A stretch of 64,000 nucleotides of DNA from Rhexocercosporidium sp. MPI-PUGE-AT-0058 (GCA_020746875.1 JAGTJL010000019.1:620001-684000); one strand, 5' to 3'; counted from the first letter of the stretch, positions 33,355 to 45,684 are shown. The notes: a model not told the origin generated them from the letters alone. Made by a program: numbers and translations.

Positions 33355-34755
33355 TCAACCTTGAAATAAGAGCCCAGCAGCGTATTCTACGTTCCCTCCA
33401 CAAGCCGCTAAAGCGTTTACGGCTTCAGCTTGTGAGAATCCCAGTGCAACAAGTTGGTCGACTGATTCCTGTGGGAATGAGGGCTCTGCTGGTGGAGGTG
33501 GTGCAGTGGTTGTTGGAGGGGGAGCAGCAGCTGCCGCTTGCGGACCGGGTTGTGGTGTTGATGGTCCCGACACAACACCAGATCGTCCACCGATTGTAGT
33601 TCCTCCAGGCCCAGCAACTTTAGGTTCATCCGCTCGCTCCTCCTCCATATTCTTAGGGATATCCGCCTCTCCAAGAAACGGAACCTCGACGCCTTGAATA
33701 ACAAGCTTGTCTTTTGACAGGTCTATGCAGGCTTGATGGCGCTTAAGCATATCGAGACCCAGTAGGAGATCCACGTCCTTGCCCTCCATGACTGTGAAAC
33801 TGCAGGGTAGAAACAAGCTTCCGATCCGAATCTGTGCAGAATGGACTCGTCCCAGAATGGCCGCTGTGCCTACACCTCTTGCGATACCCGCGAATCGCTT
33901 GTCTACCAATCTCATGATGCCACACATCTCTGCGCATGAAGGGGACATGATCGTAGCTTGGGCTCCGGAATCGACAAACGCCTTGACTTTGTGACCGTTG
34001 ACTTCAACATCGATGTAAAGCATATGGACTCTCCCAAAGACTGTAAAACTATTAGCATGAGCTTACTTACTCTGGGGGTTTCGACAGACCTTCAGGGTTG
34101 TGCTCGATAGCATTCTGTAAATTCTCTTGAACTCGCTCTGCTCTAATCATCTCCTCAATTTTAGTCTGGGCATCGATATCGAACGGATCCGCATTCAAGT
34201 CCGCAATCTCCCTACTCTGCTGGTCCTGGGCCTCTCGCTCCTCATCCTGCAGCCGCTGCCAGACCTGTGCGAACCTAACCTGGTCATCCACCGCAGCTCC
34301 CAGCTCCGGTCTCTGTCTCTCAACCTCCTGTCTCATTGCCGGGTTGCCGAGAATTTGTAACCGCACGGTCTCTGCATCTGCTTGAGGCTGGCCTCCTCTC
34401 TGCTGTTGACGAGCGGGTTGTGGGGCGCGTTGACCTGCTGGCCGACCTGTGTTTCCTACCATGTCCCGAACGTGAAGCGCCAGCATCTCACCATCTCCGA
34501 TGGACAGCTGCTCCATTGTCTTTGTGTCATCGTTCAGAAGCTGACCGTTGTGGTAGAGGTGCTGGGATGTCTTGGGGATCTGCGATTCGGCTTGGACGGA
34601 TTCTTTGAGCGTGCTGACTGTAGTGTCTGGGGGGATCTCGAGGGAGAGGAGGTCGCCATCGTGAGTGGGAGCGGTGATGGTTAAAGTAATACGCCTGTGA
34701 AAGATGTTAGTATGTATTCCAAGCTTCAACATAGCTGGAGATTATGTACTTACAT
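33355..34755 (-). CDS. DDI1: DDI1 ubiquitin-receptor aspartic protease
   Basis: A proteasome shuttle that binds ubiquitin chains and cleaves heavily ubiquitylated clients. Exons: 34755-34754 (only AT), 34694-34090 and 34040-33355, giving 430 aa. The start ATG is split by an intron (AT|GTAAGT...TTTCACAG|G), restoring the family start MRITLTI. Domains: ubiquitin-like 1-75, a helical linker, a retroviral-type protease from about 203 with catalytic Asp in [11 protein letters not shown] (about 226) and [14 protein letters not shown], and a C-terminal UBA (about 391-430). The exon 2 donor is the weak GTCTGT at 34089. It restores the family sequence NPEVFGRV, whereas the stronger-looking GTAAGT 19 nt downstream would leave a 30-nt intron and break the frame. 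Confidence 0.92.
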
Positions 34756-35485
34756 CTTGAGGATCTGGACGGATAGCTGGTCAAGAATGTTTGTTGATGT
34801 TTTGCAGCGTTTCAGATGGAGACAAATCTAGGACATGGAGGAACTTTTTGAGAAGTTCATGCAGGTGACATAATCGAGAAGACCTAAAGACGAATGGATA
34901 GTGGGCGTAGGTGAAGAGGCGGACCGTGGGTGACGAAGTCGAGGCACCAAAGTGAAGGCAAGGAAGGAGTGGGATGGAGGGAGGTGGATAGAAAGACAAG
35001 GCAAGGAACAAGTACCAGTAGGTAGTAAAGTAGTAGTAAAGTAATAAGATCGGTCGAGGAAGCAGCCGCGTTGGCCAGCAGCCAGCCTTACCTGGACCTG
35101 GAGCTGGATACGCGAGATCGCCTGGGCCACTTGGTGTCCTGGGAATTGCAGACCCTCGTCGTCAACATTATTCATCACCGTCACATGGAACGGGATAGAA
35201 GCCTGCCACCTCCCAGAAGCCTGTTCTTCTGCCGATTCTTCCTTCATCTGCTCCCGCCACATGCGACGATTCGAGATAGTGTGGTCTTGGAATGGCCCGG
35301 CGTTTAGCAGGCAGGACATTGGTGGTGCTCTTCAACTCTTCCGGCGTCTGTTGAGAGAGAGGAGGTTGACGGAGAGAGCGAGTTGCAGCATGACAAGAAG
35401 CAATTATACTTTGGATGATTGATATCACAGCGGTAGTATTGCAGGAGAAAAGAACGGCCTGCCACTAGCTACTCTGGTTTGGTCT

Positions 35486-35520
35486 TGCATTGCATGGCAT
35501 GGCATGGCATCGCATCGCAT
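35486..35520 (+). repeat. Pentanucleotide repeat, NGCAT x7
   Basis: Seven consecutive units of the form NGCAT (two TGCAT, three GGCAT, two CGCAT). The varying first base suggests expansion followed by point changes. Confidence 0.85.
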
Positions 35521-35740
35521 CTGTCTCATCCGCGTTGTATGTGGGGGAGTGGATGGGGAAGGGGAGGAAGATAGCCAGCTGCCTCAAACAGCATTGTGCA
35601 GGTCAATATCACAAAGTACTTTGCAGGTGCAAGTATCAACAGACTGTCTGTCTGTATGGCACTTTCTATAGAAAGCCTCTTCAATTTCAGTTCAGTCGAA
35701 GTGAACAATCAATGGGAGCACATATCATCCTAGCACATCT

Positions 35741-35825
35741 TCCCTTTTCTTTTCTCTTTTTCTTCCTCTTCCTCTTCCTCTGCCTCCTATTCCTCCTTCT
35801 CTCCTCTCCTCTCCTCTCCCCTCAC
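35741..35825 (+). repeat. Pyrimidine-rich tract
   Basis: About 85 bases of nearly pure C/T on the plus strand with CTTCCT and CTCTC repeats. Such tracts are common in fungal promoters just upstream of transcription starts. Confidence 0.7.
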
Positions 35826-36351
35826 TATTAATCTCATTATTCTCACTCAGCACATGACGTGACGAGGCTGTCGACGCGGGGGAGGGTCAGGATGGATGGC
35901 TGAGCCCGAGCGATTGGTGGCGTCTCCTGTCACCGAATCATTCATTACAAGGACGACTGGATCATGGCTGTGCCTAAATCAGTACCGAGTACATCACTTC
36001 CGTTCACCTCCCATCATTCCATCTTCGTCTCTCTAATCCAAGAACAACACGCGTTGTCCTTGAATTGTAAGAACAAGGCAGAACGCAATAGACTACATTT
36101 CCAGTCCAGTCCAATTCAGCCATGGCACTGGCCAGACGCACTTGAATCTGCCTGCCTGCCTACCCACCACATCCATATCCACATCCGCATCCACGCCCAC
36201 TCATCCTCCTCAGCCGCAGCTCTCCCCAATCCCAATCTTGAAGTCAGAACCCCGCGTCACACCACACAACTCTTCCCTCTCTTCAACCTCAAATCCAGCC
36301 AGGTCCACCCGCCCTTCACCCTTTACAACCACTCCAGCCAGTCCAACAGCC

Positions 36352-37423
36352 ATGCCTCGTGACATGGAGCAAGAGAAGCAGGCGCCGCCGGTCCCCTTCA
36401 CAGAGTCTCCGAATAGCGTCACGACCGAGAGATCAGAGAGCCCGACGTCGCCGCAACAAGGCGATGCCACTTCCCCGTCAACAGATCGCCAGCGCCAATT
36501 CGTGATTGTTCCCGAGAACCAGCAAGTCAAGGCCCCGGCCAACCTCCACCCCTACACACGACCCCTCACCATCTCCGACTTGGATTCCTGTGTTGCTCTT
36601 GAGAATGCCGCCTTCACGAACCTGGAGGAGCGCGCGACGAGAGAGAAGGTAAGTTGCATTGTAGACCCGGAAGCGCTTGGTTTCATGAGCACGTGACAAT
36701 TTACTGCTTTTGAATACACCTTCCCCCATGACTATTTCCCACTACATTCCTCATGACTTGGTCTAACGATGCCCACAGTTCAGATACAGACTCACCAAGT
36801 GCGGCGAACTCTGCTACGGAATTTTCTGCACCGTAGTCCCAGGCTCCGGTTTCGAGATCGAGACTATCGCAACAGGCAAGCCAGTCGAAAGCAGCCGCCG
36901 GAACGGAGCCGTCAGCGTGCTCCTCGGCCATGTCATCTCAACCAAGACGAACGATGCAGTAGCTACCGATAACTCCATGGGCGTACCCGAGGACTGGGAA
37001 TCCGCTTCTCCCAAGCCCTCGAGGCTGGGTCATCAGGAGGAGGGCCGCACTATCGTTCTTCATTCTGTGGCGGTCTTGCCAGGTTTTCAGGGTAGGGGTA
37101 TTGGAAGGGTCCTGATGATGTCTTACATGCAACATATGAATGGAGCTGGAATTGCTGATAGATTGTCCCTGATTGCTCATGATGTAAGTCACAGCCACCC
37201 TCCCCACACAGTAACCCCTAAATTGACTCCTGCAACAGCACAAAATTTCATGGTACGAGAAACTAGGTTTCACCAATACCGGCAAAAGTGAGGCTACGTT
37301 TGGAGGTGGGAACTGGATTAATATGGTACGTTTATCCTCCTCTAAATGGTATTAACTACTCGTGCTAATATAACATAGGGCTTCCACTTGAAAACTCTGG
37401 AAGCAAGAACGGCATACGGCTAA
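36352..37423 (+). CDS. GNAT N-acetyltransferase, AANAT/polyamine acetyltransferase-like
   Basis: Four exons: 36352-36648, 36779-37183, 37239-37325 and 37379-37423, all joined in phase 0, giving 277 aa. The first 70 residues are disordered. The GNAT fold starts at YTRPLTISDLDSCVALENAAF and includes the substrate-loop FRYRLTKCGELCYGIF. The acetyl-CoA site has VAVLPGFQGRGIGRVLM (Q/R-x-x-G-x-G/A motif), followed by SLIAHDHKISWYEKLGF and GGGNWINMGFHL. This pattern is the serotonin N-acetyltransferase-like branch, which includes yeast Paa1 (polyamine and arylalkylamine acetylation). The substrate is not predictable from sequence. I start at the ATG at 36352; upstream in-frame sequence has no ATG. 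Confidence 0.85.
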
Positions 37424-37724
37424 GAGGATACGCACACGACTTTACTCTAACGTGTCTTCATGATGATACCCCCGATTTGCTTAGGTACTTAGAAAGTTGA
37501 TTGATGAAAGGCATATGTAACGGGGTAACGGGAGTCTGGGTTGTTGGTTGGTGGGTGGTACTGGGAGGCTAGCCACGCAATTCCACAGTTTCTTGCATTG
37601 CTGTTTTCCATTTGCCTTTCACATTTACATCACACATTCGCGCGCCTTTATACAAGAAACCAGAGGAGATATGGAAGAGAGAAACAGAATCAGATGTTTA
37701 GAGCACGGGTATCATAGTCATAGT

Positions 37725-38444
37725 CTAATCACTCGCCTTATACTTCGCCCTGTACTCCTCCATCCTCCTAACATCCTCCTCCCCAACCACCCCCTTCAGT
37801 CCCCCAATAATATCATCTAGCGTCAGGATAGCCAGCACCGGAATGCCATACTCCCTCCTAATCTCCCCAATCGCGCTCGGCATCTGCCCATCCCCATCCT
37901 TGCCATCCGGACCGGGCAGCTTCTCCATCCTATCCAACGCCACCAGAATCCCAACCACAATCCCGCCCTCGGCTCTAATCTTCGAAATAGCTTCCCTCTT
38001 CGCCGTCCCAGCCGTAACAACATCATCCACAATGAGAACCCTCTTCCCCTTCAACGGCGCCCCGACAATACTGCCCCCCTCACCATGATCCTTCGCCTCC
38101 TTCCTATCGAAACTATAACACGTCTCGCCATACTTCTCAGGCTGTATCTGAGCGAGCTTATCGACTGTCGCGGCAGCAAGAGGGATACCTTTGTATGCTG
38201 GCCCGAACAGGATGTCGAATTCGAGAGGGGGGGAGGAGGTAGAAGAAGAGGCGGAGATTATCGTCTGCGCGTAGGCGGTGGAGATGGAGCGCAGGAGGGA
38301 TGCTGTGTAGAAGAGGCCGGCATTGAAGAAGTACGGGGAGATGCGCTTGGATTTCAGTTCGAATTGGCCGAATTTAAGGATCTTGCCGTCGATGGCGGCT
38401 TTGAGGAAGTCTTTTTTGTATTGGGGGAGGTCGGAGGACGACAT
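37725..38444 (-). CDS. URA5: Orotate phosphoribosyltransferase
   Basis: Transfers ribose-5-phosphate from PRPP to orotate, making OMP in de novo UMP synthesis in the cytosol. Single exon, 239 aa from the ATG at 38444 ([10 protein letters not shown]). The frame is open 71 codons further upstream, but that extension lacks family similarity. Key segments are [32 protein letters not shown] (about 81-90), the mobile loop with [14 protein letters not shown] and the PRPP-binding [13 protein letters not shown] (136-148). A short Asp/Gly insertion ([12 protein letters not shown]) precedes the conserved C-terminal [12 protein letters not shown]. It is divergent from NOG1 and convergent with the GNAT gene. 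It is intact, as a prototroph requires. Confidence 0.95.
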   Translation of the reverse strand: MSSSDLPQYKKDFLKAAIDGKILKFGQFELKSKRISPYFFNAGLFYTASLLRSISTAYAQTIISASSSTSSPPLEFDILFGPAYKGIPLAAATVDKLAQIQPEKYGETCYSFDRKEAKDHGEGGSIVGAPLKGKRVLIVDDVVTAGTAKREAISKIRAEGGIVVGILVALDRMEKLPGPDGKDGDGQMPSAIGEIRREYGIPVLAILTLDDIIGGLKGVVGEEDVRRMEEYRAKYKASD

Positions 38445-38952
38445 TGTGAGGGCGTTGCGATGTTGGGGTTTGGATGTAGAGGCGAGGAAGAAGGTTGCGA
38501 ATTGTTCGTGGCAGACTTCTACATCGTAAATCCCCCCTCCCCCCGCCAAAAATTTGAAGGTGACGGAGTGGAGGGGTTCATTTTCGCTTATCGCTTTTGA
38601 TAAGCTCACGCCAATTGGGGCACAAATTTTTGGAATTGAAATCGCCCAGAGCACCACAATGAGAAGTCTATTAACTTACTATGAAGGAATCCTCGAATTC
38701 ATAGAAATACTATGATTAAGTAATTCATTCTTTGCCTAGAAGTAATATCTCTTGATAATGTATCAGCAAATTTAGTCTGATGGAATTTGGAGACCCACAC
38801 ACCCGAGGCTCGATAACCGCTACTGTAGCGCCATCTTAGCGCAACAAAAAAGTGAAAATTGAGGAAATCCAGCTCTCTATCTCGAGGTCCCTTTCTACCA
38901 AATCTCCCCCTCTACCACCAACCTCTCGCACACCCACGAAAGGTTGCCCATC
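38445..38952. promoter_or_regulatory. Divergent promoter region URA5/NOG1
   Basis: 508 bp between two head-to-head housekeeping starts; it must carry both promoters. AT-rich in the middle (about 38640-38780). No specific site assigned. Confidence 0.5.
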
Positions 38953-41032
38953 ATGAAGACCACTTGGAAGGATATTCAACCGGTACCCACGTCGCAGGAA
39001 TTCCTCGACATCGTCCTGAGCAGAACCCAGCGACGGCTCCCAACCCAAATTCGTGCTGGCTTCCAGATCTCTCGAATTCGCTCCTTCTACACGAGGAAAG
39101 TTAAGTTCACGCAGGAGACTTTCTGCGAGAAGCTCTCCCTCATCCTCGATGGATTCCCACGTCTCCAAGATATCCACCCGTTCCATAAAGATCTCCTCAA
39201 TACCCTCTACGACGCCGACCATTTCAGGATAGCCCTCGGCCAGCTCTCCACTGCGAAGCACTTGATCGAGATCGTGTCCCGCGATTATGTCCGTCTCCTC
39301 AAATATGCGCAGTCGCTGTTCCAGTGCAAGCAGCTCAAGCGTGCGGCGTTGGGTAGAATGGCCACAATCTGCAGAAGACTAAAAGACCCCCTCCTGTATC
39401 TCGATCAAGTCCGCCAGCATCTCGGTCGTCTCCCATCGATCGACCCCAATACCAGAACTCTCCTCATCTGCGGATACCCCAATGTTGGAAAATCCAGTTT
39501 CTTGAAGAGCGTCACTAGAGCCGATGTCGATGTTCAACCATATGCCTTCACCACGAAGAGTTTGTTCGTTGGACATTTCGACTACAAGTACTTGCGGTTC
39601 CAAGCTATTGATACACCCGGTATCTTAGATCACCCTTTGGAGGAGATGAACACCATTGAGATGCAATCGATCACCGCCATCGCACATTTACGATCGGCTA
39701 TCCTGTATTTCATGGATCTGTCCGAGCAGTGCGGATACACCGTCCAAGCACAAATGCAACTATTTCAGAGCATCAAGCCCCTCTTTGCCAACAAGCTCGT
39801 CTTCATCGTCATCAACAAAATCGATGTTACCCGCCCCGAGGACCTCGACGAGGAGACTCAAGCTGCCCTCCAAGCTCTCCTAAAGCCTGGAGATGTAGAG
39901 ATGCTCCAGCTCTCATGTACCACCGCCGAAGGAGTGCAGGACGTCAAGAACGCCGCCTGCGAGCGCTTGATTGCCGACCGCGTAGCTCAGAAGCTCAAGG
40001 CCGGTACAAACAGCACCGGAGTCGGCGGACGTCTTCAAGATGTCCTTGGCCGAATCCACGTCGCCAAGCCAATGGATGGTATCGTTCGCGAAGCCTTCAT
40101 CCCCGAAGCAGTCAAGAATAAGAAGAAGTACGACAAGAACGACCCAGAGCGCATCAAGCTTGCGCGCGACATCGAGGAGGAGAATGGCGGTGCGGGAGTC
40201 TACAATGTCGACCTCAAAGACAAGTACCTCCTCGAGAACGACGAGTGGAAGCACGACAAGATCCCCGAAGTTTTCGACGGCAAGAACGTCTACGATTTCA
40301 TCGACCCAGACATCGAAGCCAAGCTCGCCGCCTTGGAAGAAGAAGAAGAGAAGCTCGAGGCGGAAGGGTACTACGATTCCGACGAGGAGCTGGAAGATGC
40401 TGAAGATGCCGAGATCAGAATGAAGGCCGATCTCATCCGCGAGAAGCGCATGCTCATCCGCAACGAAGCCAAGATGAAGAAGTCGCTCAAGAACCGCGCC
40501 ATCATCCCCCGCACCGCCATCCGCAAGAAGCTCACTGACATGGAAGACCACCTCGACTCGCTTGGTCTCAACACCGACGCCATTGGCGAGCGTGCCCGAT
40601 CCCGCAGCCGTGGCCGTAGTGTGTTGCGGAGCCGCACTGGTACTGAGGATGTCATGGATGTGGACGCTCCTGATTACGAGGCCAAGATGCGCGCGAAGAG
40701 TAGGGCGAGAAGTCAGAGTAATAGAAGGGATGACGGTGTAACGAATGAGGTCTCGAGGACGAAGGCAGAGCGTGCTCAGAAGTTGGGCCAGAGAAAGATG
40801 AATAGGATGGCTAGACAGGGTGAGGCTGATAGGCATGTTGCTGCTGCTATGCCAAAGCACTTGGTACGTTTTCCCCCTTGATGAAGTCCCTTCCCAATCC
40901 CCATCTCCAGTTCTCCTTCCCTCTTCCCGTAACCTAGATCCAAAATAAAAACACCCCAAGTTCCAGACAATCAACTAACTCCCCCCACAGTTCTCCGGCA
41001 AGCGCGGCATGGGCAAGACGAACAGTCGTTAA
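38953..41032 (+). CDS. NOG1: Nucleolar GTP-binding protein 1
   Basis: An essential GTPase of 60S ribosomal-subunit maturation, in the nucleolus and nucleoplasm. Exons 38953-40863 and 40991-41032 (phase 0) give 650 aa. The start [12 protein letters not shown] is the family start. An N-terminal helical bundle (to about 165) is followed by the GTPase domain: G1 GYPNVGKSS (about 173), DTPGILDHP (about 218), [11 protein letters not shown] and NKIDV (about 287). The C-terminal half is charged, with an acidic [18 protein letters not shown] stretch and RSRSRGRS basic repeats. The 13-codon last exon restores the conserved tail [13 protein letters not shown]. Length agrees with yeast Nog1 (647 aa). Together with RRP8 it makes this block rich in ribosome-assembly genes, without evidence of co-regulation. 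Confidence 0.96.
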
Positions 41033-44000
41033 AGATTTTGTTTATCTTTGCTTACTACCTGCTCGGTTCGCGTGTTTACCATTCATCATTCTTTCACGAC
41101 TAAATGCTACTACTGCTACTGCTACTTCTGATGCTTTTGTGCTGGGCTGGGCTGGGCTTGTTTTGGTTTGGCGTTACGGAGGGAAAATCAAATCAACATT
41201 CTGCTTGCATACCTATCACGTCACGTCATCTTCTTTCTTGTTCTTGCTTGCTCTAGGCGCGCGAGGTCTCGGTCCTGGTCTTGTCTTTTCACTTCAAAGG
41301 ATGGAAGGGGGAATATAAGTGGGCTGATCGACATAGATTCATTCTTCTGTTGTACGTGCTACTTCCTTGTACGTAGAGAAGACGGGAAGCACAACCAAAA
41401 AAATAGAGAAGAAACTAGAGGAGACTAGAAAACAATGAGAGCTTTCTAGAACCTTTAAACCCAAAAGACTGAATTGAACCTAAGAACGAGATTTCTTGTT
41501 GGAAATGATGATTCCGCGAGAGTATCTACATAAGTATTGAATGAGTGGAGGAGGAATGCAGGGTCCGACAGTCCCACGGACTAGATCTACTCGATGCCCT
41601 ACTGTACTGATCCCCTCTCCGGGTATATCAATCGATATCAGTTGGGCCTCAATACAGATGCTAGCAAATGACTAGAGAGGACCATCTTTCTAGCAATCCT
41701 ACTTTATAAGCCCAAGCCAGCATTCCAAGCAGCTTCTCACTCCGAAGGTGGAGAAGAGAATCTGGAATAATTAGTACTGCTGTGTTGTACATGTACAGTT
41801 GTACAGCATCTACCCCGGCAAGTCCACCTCACAATTGCAAATTCCAAGTCCCACTCACACTAATTGTGTTTGCAGTCGAACCCGTCAGAGTACTGTAGGT
41901 AGAGACCGAACACCACGTATCTGCTAGGTGGCTCTCTAGACTAGAAAGTCTAAGACTAGTTCAGCAGCGAGATCTACAATCGAGGTAATCATAGCAGGTA
42001 GATTAGATGGGTATACTGTGCAACTTGGCAAGGTAGTTAGTTAGTCAATCAGCTAGTTTATGCAGAACGACGTCCTTCTAGGTTGCATGCACTTATCCCG
42101 CAGTGCAGCACCAAACATGAGGCGAAGTGCAATGTTAAACAAAAGATCTCACGATTATGATAGCTGTAGTACGCACCGGTAGATAAGCCAGCTGTGAACT
42201 TTGATTGCATATTATTGTAGAAATATAGGAGTTCTTCTCTGGATGAAGTGTCTGAGTATCTCTGAAGAGAGCAATTCGTAGTAGGGAAATCGAAAGTATA
42301 TTGTTAAATCTATCTCTCCAGCTAGAAGACCGGGGAACATGCTGTACGGCACAAAGCCACGATCATTTGACACTCAGCGGGTCTACACACACCCTCACGA
42401 AGTAGAACAGTGAATGAAAATATCACAAGGAGCGGAGGGTAAGACATAGTGTGACCAGCACAGAACCCATCTAAGCGCGTTCAGACACCACCCGCCGCCA
42501 AGGGTATGACAACATGTTTGGTCTGGCCTGGCCTGTATGCGTGGCCCTGAGTCCCTAAAGCGAGACCTCGCTCTGCTTAGAGTTCGTGCCTACTTGCGCT
42601 ACGCAAGCCATGCCCGCGGGCCGTCACGAGCCGAGCATTTTGATATGTGGTTGGTTGGGTTCCAGCGGTGAAATCTAAACTTGACTTTGTCCCCGAAGTG
42701 CAGCACTCCTGCAGGCATGGAACGAAAATTCCACCTAGCTAAAGCAGAACGGCAAAGAATAGTTTTATACGGAGAAGGAGCCCACAGCTGAACGACCTCG
42801 GATACGGAATAGCGGGGTCGCATTATCGACGAGTGGCTTGTTGTCATGTACCGCAAAGCTGGCTGGTTTGTGGCTAGATGCGGGCTAGTTTTGGATATTC
42901 GGCCAACCTCAATAATATGCATGCAGGCTGTTGCCCGCAGTGCTTCCGTATATTACTGAAGTACCACAGTCTTGTGTACGTGATACCAGCTTGTGAAGCG
43001 ATTGTACTGCATGAATCGAGGTGTAACTTGAGAGCAGACCCAACAACCGTATCGTCGGATCTTGAGGGCGCCACGATCTTTCTGCTCCACAACTTGGCAT
43101 GGGAGAACGAAAAGTCGATTATAAATTGAGCCCAAATCCAGAGTTTCCACGGCCGTCATTGAGTCTTGGGTTTCCAGCCGAACGTAGCTAGGGCAAGGGG
43201 AAAGTTGCCAGCGAATGGTAACCTAGTGAGACAATATCGTCCTTGATTGGATAATCAAAGTCCAGACATCTTCCACCAAAGTCGTCGTGCCATCCGGTGT
43301 GGCCTTGCCGTCAAATCTGTACGGGGTGACAGCCTTAAAGTGGTCGTTTTGAGTCTCCTTTTAGCGTGCGAAATGGGGTGCTTCTGTAGGGCAGATCCGA
43401 GCCATTTGGCAATGACCTTCCATATTTTTCTCCAACCGATGGATCCACGACTTTCAGTCTTTGGTGCAGTCAAAGGTTGATCTTTCTCAAGACTGGGAGT
43501 TCAAGCCTACGAAATTCTTGGCCTTCTTCTACATGTCTTCCAATCAAAATTGGCGATCTTCCCGCCTTCCATTCCCTCCTTAGCCAACCCTGCCTGATAT
43601 CAACGGCTTTGGCACATCACTTCTGCAACCAAGAGCCGGTTCTATAGACCGGGGGGCCGCCAATACTGAAAAGTCTGGATTCCCGGCCAATGATGGACTG
43701 CTCCAGGGCCAGTGGCCTAAAGGAGATTTTAGCAACGGCTTCATTAGGGCGGCTGTTTGTCGAAAGGACCGTCTACTACCTACACGTAGTATATACTTCG
43801 AGTTGCTTTTCCACCGTCCTAGGATACACACGCATTCAGACTTGGCACACTAGAACTGATCCCACAGCGACGCGTCAGAACGGATCAACTTTCGAATTTG
43901 ACACCAGTCGAGAAAATGGCAGCGTAGGCGCCTCCTTTTCCCTCGTGCAGATTTAGCAACTGACAACCTGGACCTAGCCATCCAGAAGAAGGCACGGTAA

Positions 44001-44274
44001 GAATCGCTCTCGTTGACTCACCAATATTCTGCGAAACCCTCTCTATACGCTCGACCAGCGCCAGACACTGGTGCCCGCTCTAGCTTTTCCTGATAATCTT
44101 TAACGGGCATAATTTGCATGGCTTTAGTCCTTGCTTTGGAGCGGTGTAGGAACTAGACAAACGCCTAGAGGCTAGCACAAACAGGAGCTCGAATCTATCG
44201 TTGCCTCCTTGCAAGACGTGGAGGGACTTTCATTGTGCTGCCGAGCTTGAAGAGTCCTCGCTGATCTGATGTAG
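41033..44274. other. Gene-poor accessory stretch, no gene recognised
   Basis: 3.2 kb with no recognisable coding region on either strand. It contains CTACTG and GCTGG short repeats near 41100-41160. Beyond about 42600, open frames of 60-110 codons on both strands overlap one another without motifs. A first exon for the methyltransferase that follows should lie in its last few hundred bases. Confidence 0.45.
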
Positions 44275-45684
44275 GCTGCAGTCGACAACAGCTTCTTGGA
44301 AACAGAAGAGTATCACAATCGTACATACCAATCCTATGCCATCAATAACCTGTCCTATCTTGCTCCCAGCGACGAGGTAAGCCATTCCCGACCTAGAAGT
44401 AGATGCGCCGATTTCTGACAGCTCCCAGGATGAGATAGAACGTCTCAATATCTTCCACAACGTGCTTAATCGAGTCTTTGATGGCAGATTAATATTTCCC
44501 CCGATTCAACGGCCTCGACGTATATTGGATTGCGGCTATGGAACAGGTGCATGGGCTAGTGAGGTTGCAGAGCAAAACCCTCGGTGCGAGGTGAGTTTGC
44601 GACTTTTAGCTGTGCACTCGAGCAGAGAGAATGGAAGCGGTCGCAGATAACTTCAAGTTGTATATTTTCAATGTCCGGGAAGGCGACAGTCAAGCGAGAA
44701 TGAGCCAACGAGACTAGTTATGTCCCTGCTTGCTTGTTTACAGCAGATACTGATATCGAAGCGCGGGACTAGGTAATTGGCATCGACATAAATCCAATGA
44801 TGCAACCTGACGATATGCCGGACAATCTGTACCTCCAAGTGGACGACCTGAACCGGAGGTAGGAGCCGAATAGGATATGCTGAACAGCTGACTCAACAGG
44901 TATAGATTTGCTTTTCCAGCCCATAACTTTGACCTGGTGCATTCTCGGATGGTTGCCGCTGGGATTCATGTCGACAGATGGCCCCAATATCTCCGGGATC
45001 TCTTCCGAGTAACAAGACCAGGTGGTTGGACTCAGATGGTTGAGATGTACTGCAACGCTCAATCTGACAATGGCAGCTTGACAGACGGTTGGTTCCATTG
45101 ATGCAGTATGAGAAGATCTTTGCTGATTGGTGGGAAAGATCATGCTCTGAGCCAATGGAGCGCGAGATATCTTGAAAGTATGGAAGGGTTGAAGGACCTC
45201 CGAGCTCCCATTCGTCTCCCAGAGTTAATGAGAGAAGCTGGATTTGTAGATGTTGAGCATCGCATGATCCAATTACCCATGTGCGGATGGGCGACAGGTG
45301 CGTACTTGACAGGGTTATAGCAAGCAAGCTGCTGATAGGACATCTGGTTTCTAGACCAGCGAGAAAACGAGATAGGAACCGCAAACAGAGAGAACATTCA
45401 TAGCATGTTGTCGTCCTTGGCAATCTACCCTTTCACTGAGAGGCTCAGGTAAGAGGAGAGCAAGAGCTGTTCCCTGTCGGCTTCGACTATTGTTAAGATA
45501 ACTCGACAGAATGCCAATCCAGGACGTGCACTTGCTCATCGCCCAAGCTCGCCTTGAGGCAGACAATCCGGCGTTCAAAGTATAGATACTCCGCCTAGGT
45601 TGTGATGCATTGGCTGAAGTGTGTACCCAGGCTTATTTCCCACTCTACGTCTGTATCGGCCGAAAGTCCCGTTCTAGACGATAG
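44275..45684 (+). CDS. LaeA-like SAM-dependent methyltransferase, 5' end unresolved
   Basis: Eight exons join in one frame: 44275-44376, 44429-44590, 44773-44858, 44900-45087, 45139-45297, 45355-45448, 45510-45579 and 45631-45684. The product has the layout of the fungal LaeA-like (TAM-type) methyltransferases: EEYHNRTYQSY, SAM motif I as ILDCGYGTGAW, VIGIDINPM, HNFDLVHSRMVAAGI, PGGWTQMVEMY, RAPIRLPELMREAGFVDVE and the C-terminal YFPLYVCIGRK. Motif I has C and Y where D/G and T are usual. No ATG lies in the first exon and a TAG sits just before its acceptor, so at least one 5' exon is missing from the model, or the gene is 5'-truncated. Relatives include regulators of secondary metabolism, but most members have no known role. 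Confidence 0.8.

Larger units (their letters stand above)
34756..36351. promoter_or_regulatory. Divergent region between DDI1 and GNAT gene
   Basis: 1.6 kb holding the promoters and leaders of two divergent genes. Minus-strand open frames at 34828-35428 overlap each other and have no recognisable motif. It contains a pentanucleotide repeat, a long pyrimidine tract and CATCCA-type repeats just before the GNAT start. Confidence 0.45.

Noticed and set aside
34828..35428. Overlapping minus-strand frames upstream of DDI1
   Set aside because: No recognisable motif, and the frames overlap each other out of phase; more likely promoter or leader sequence.
39913..40974. 353-codon minus-strand frame
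   Set aside because: Shadow of the NOG1 C-terminal half; its Val/Leu/Asp-rich product is an artefact of C-ending codon bias on the other strand.
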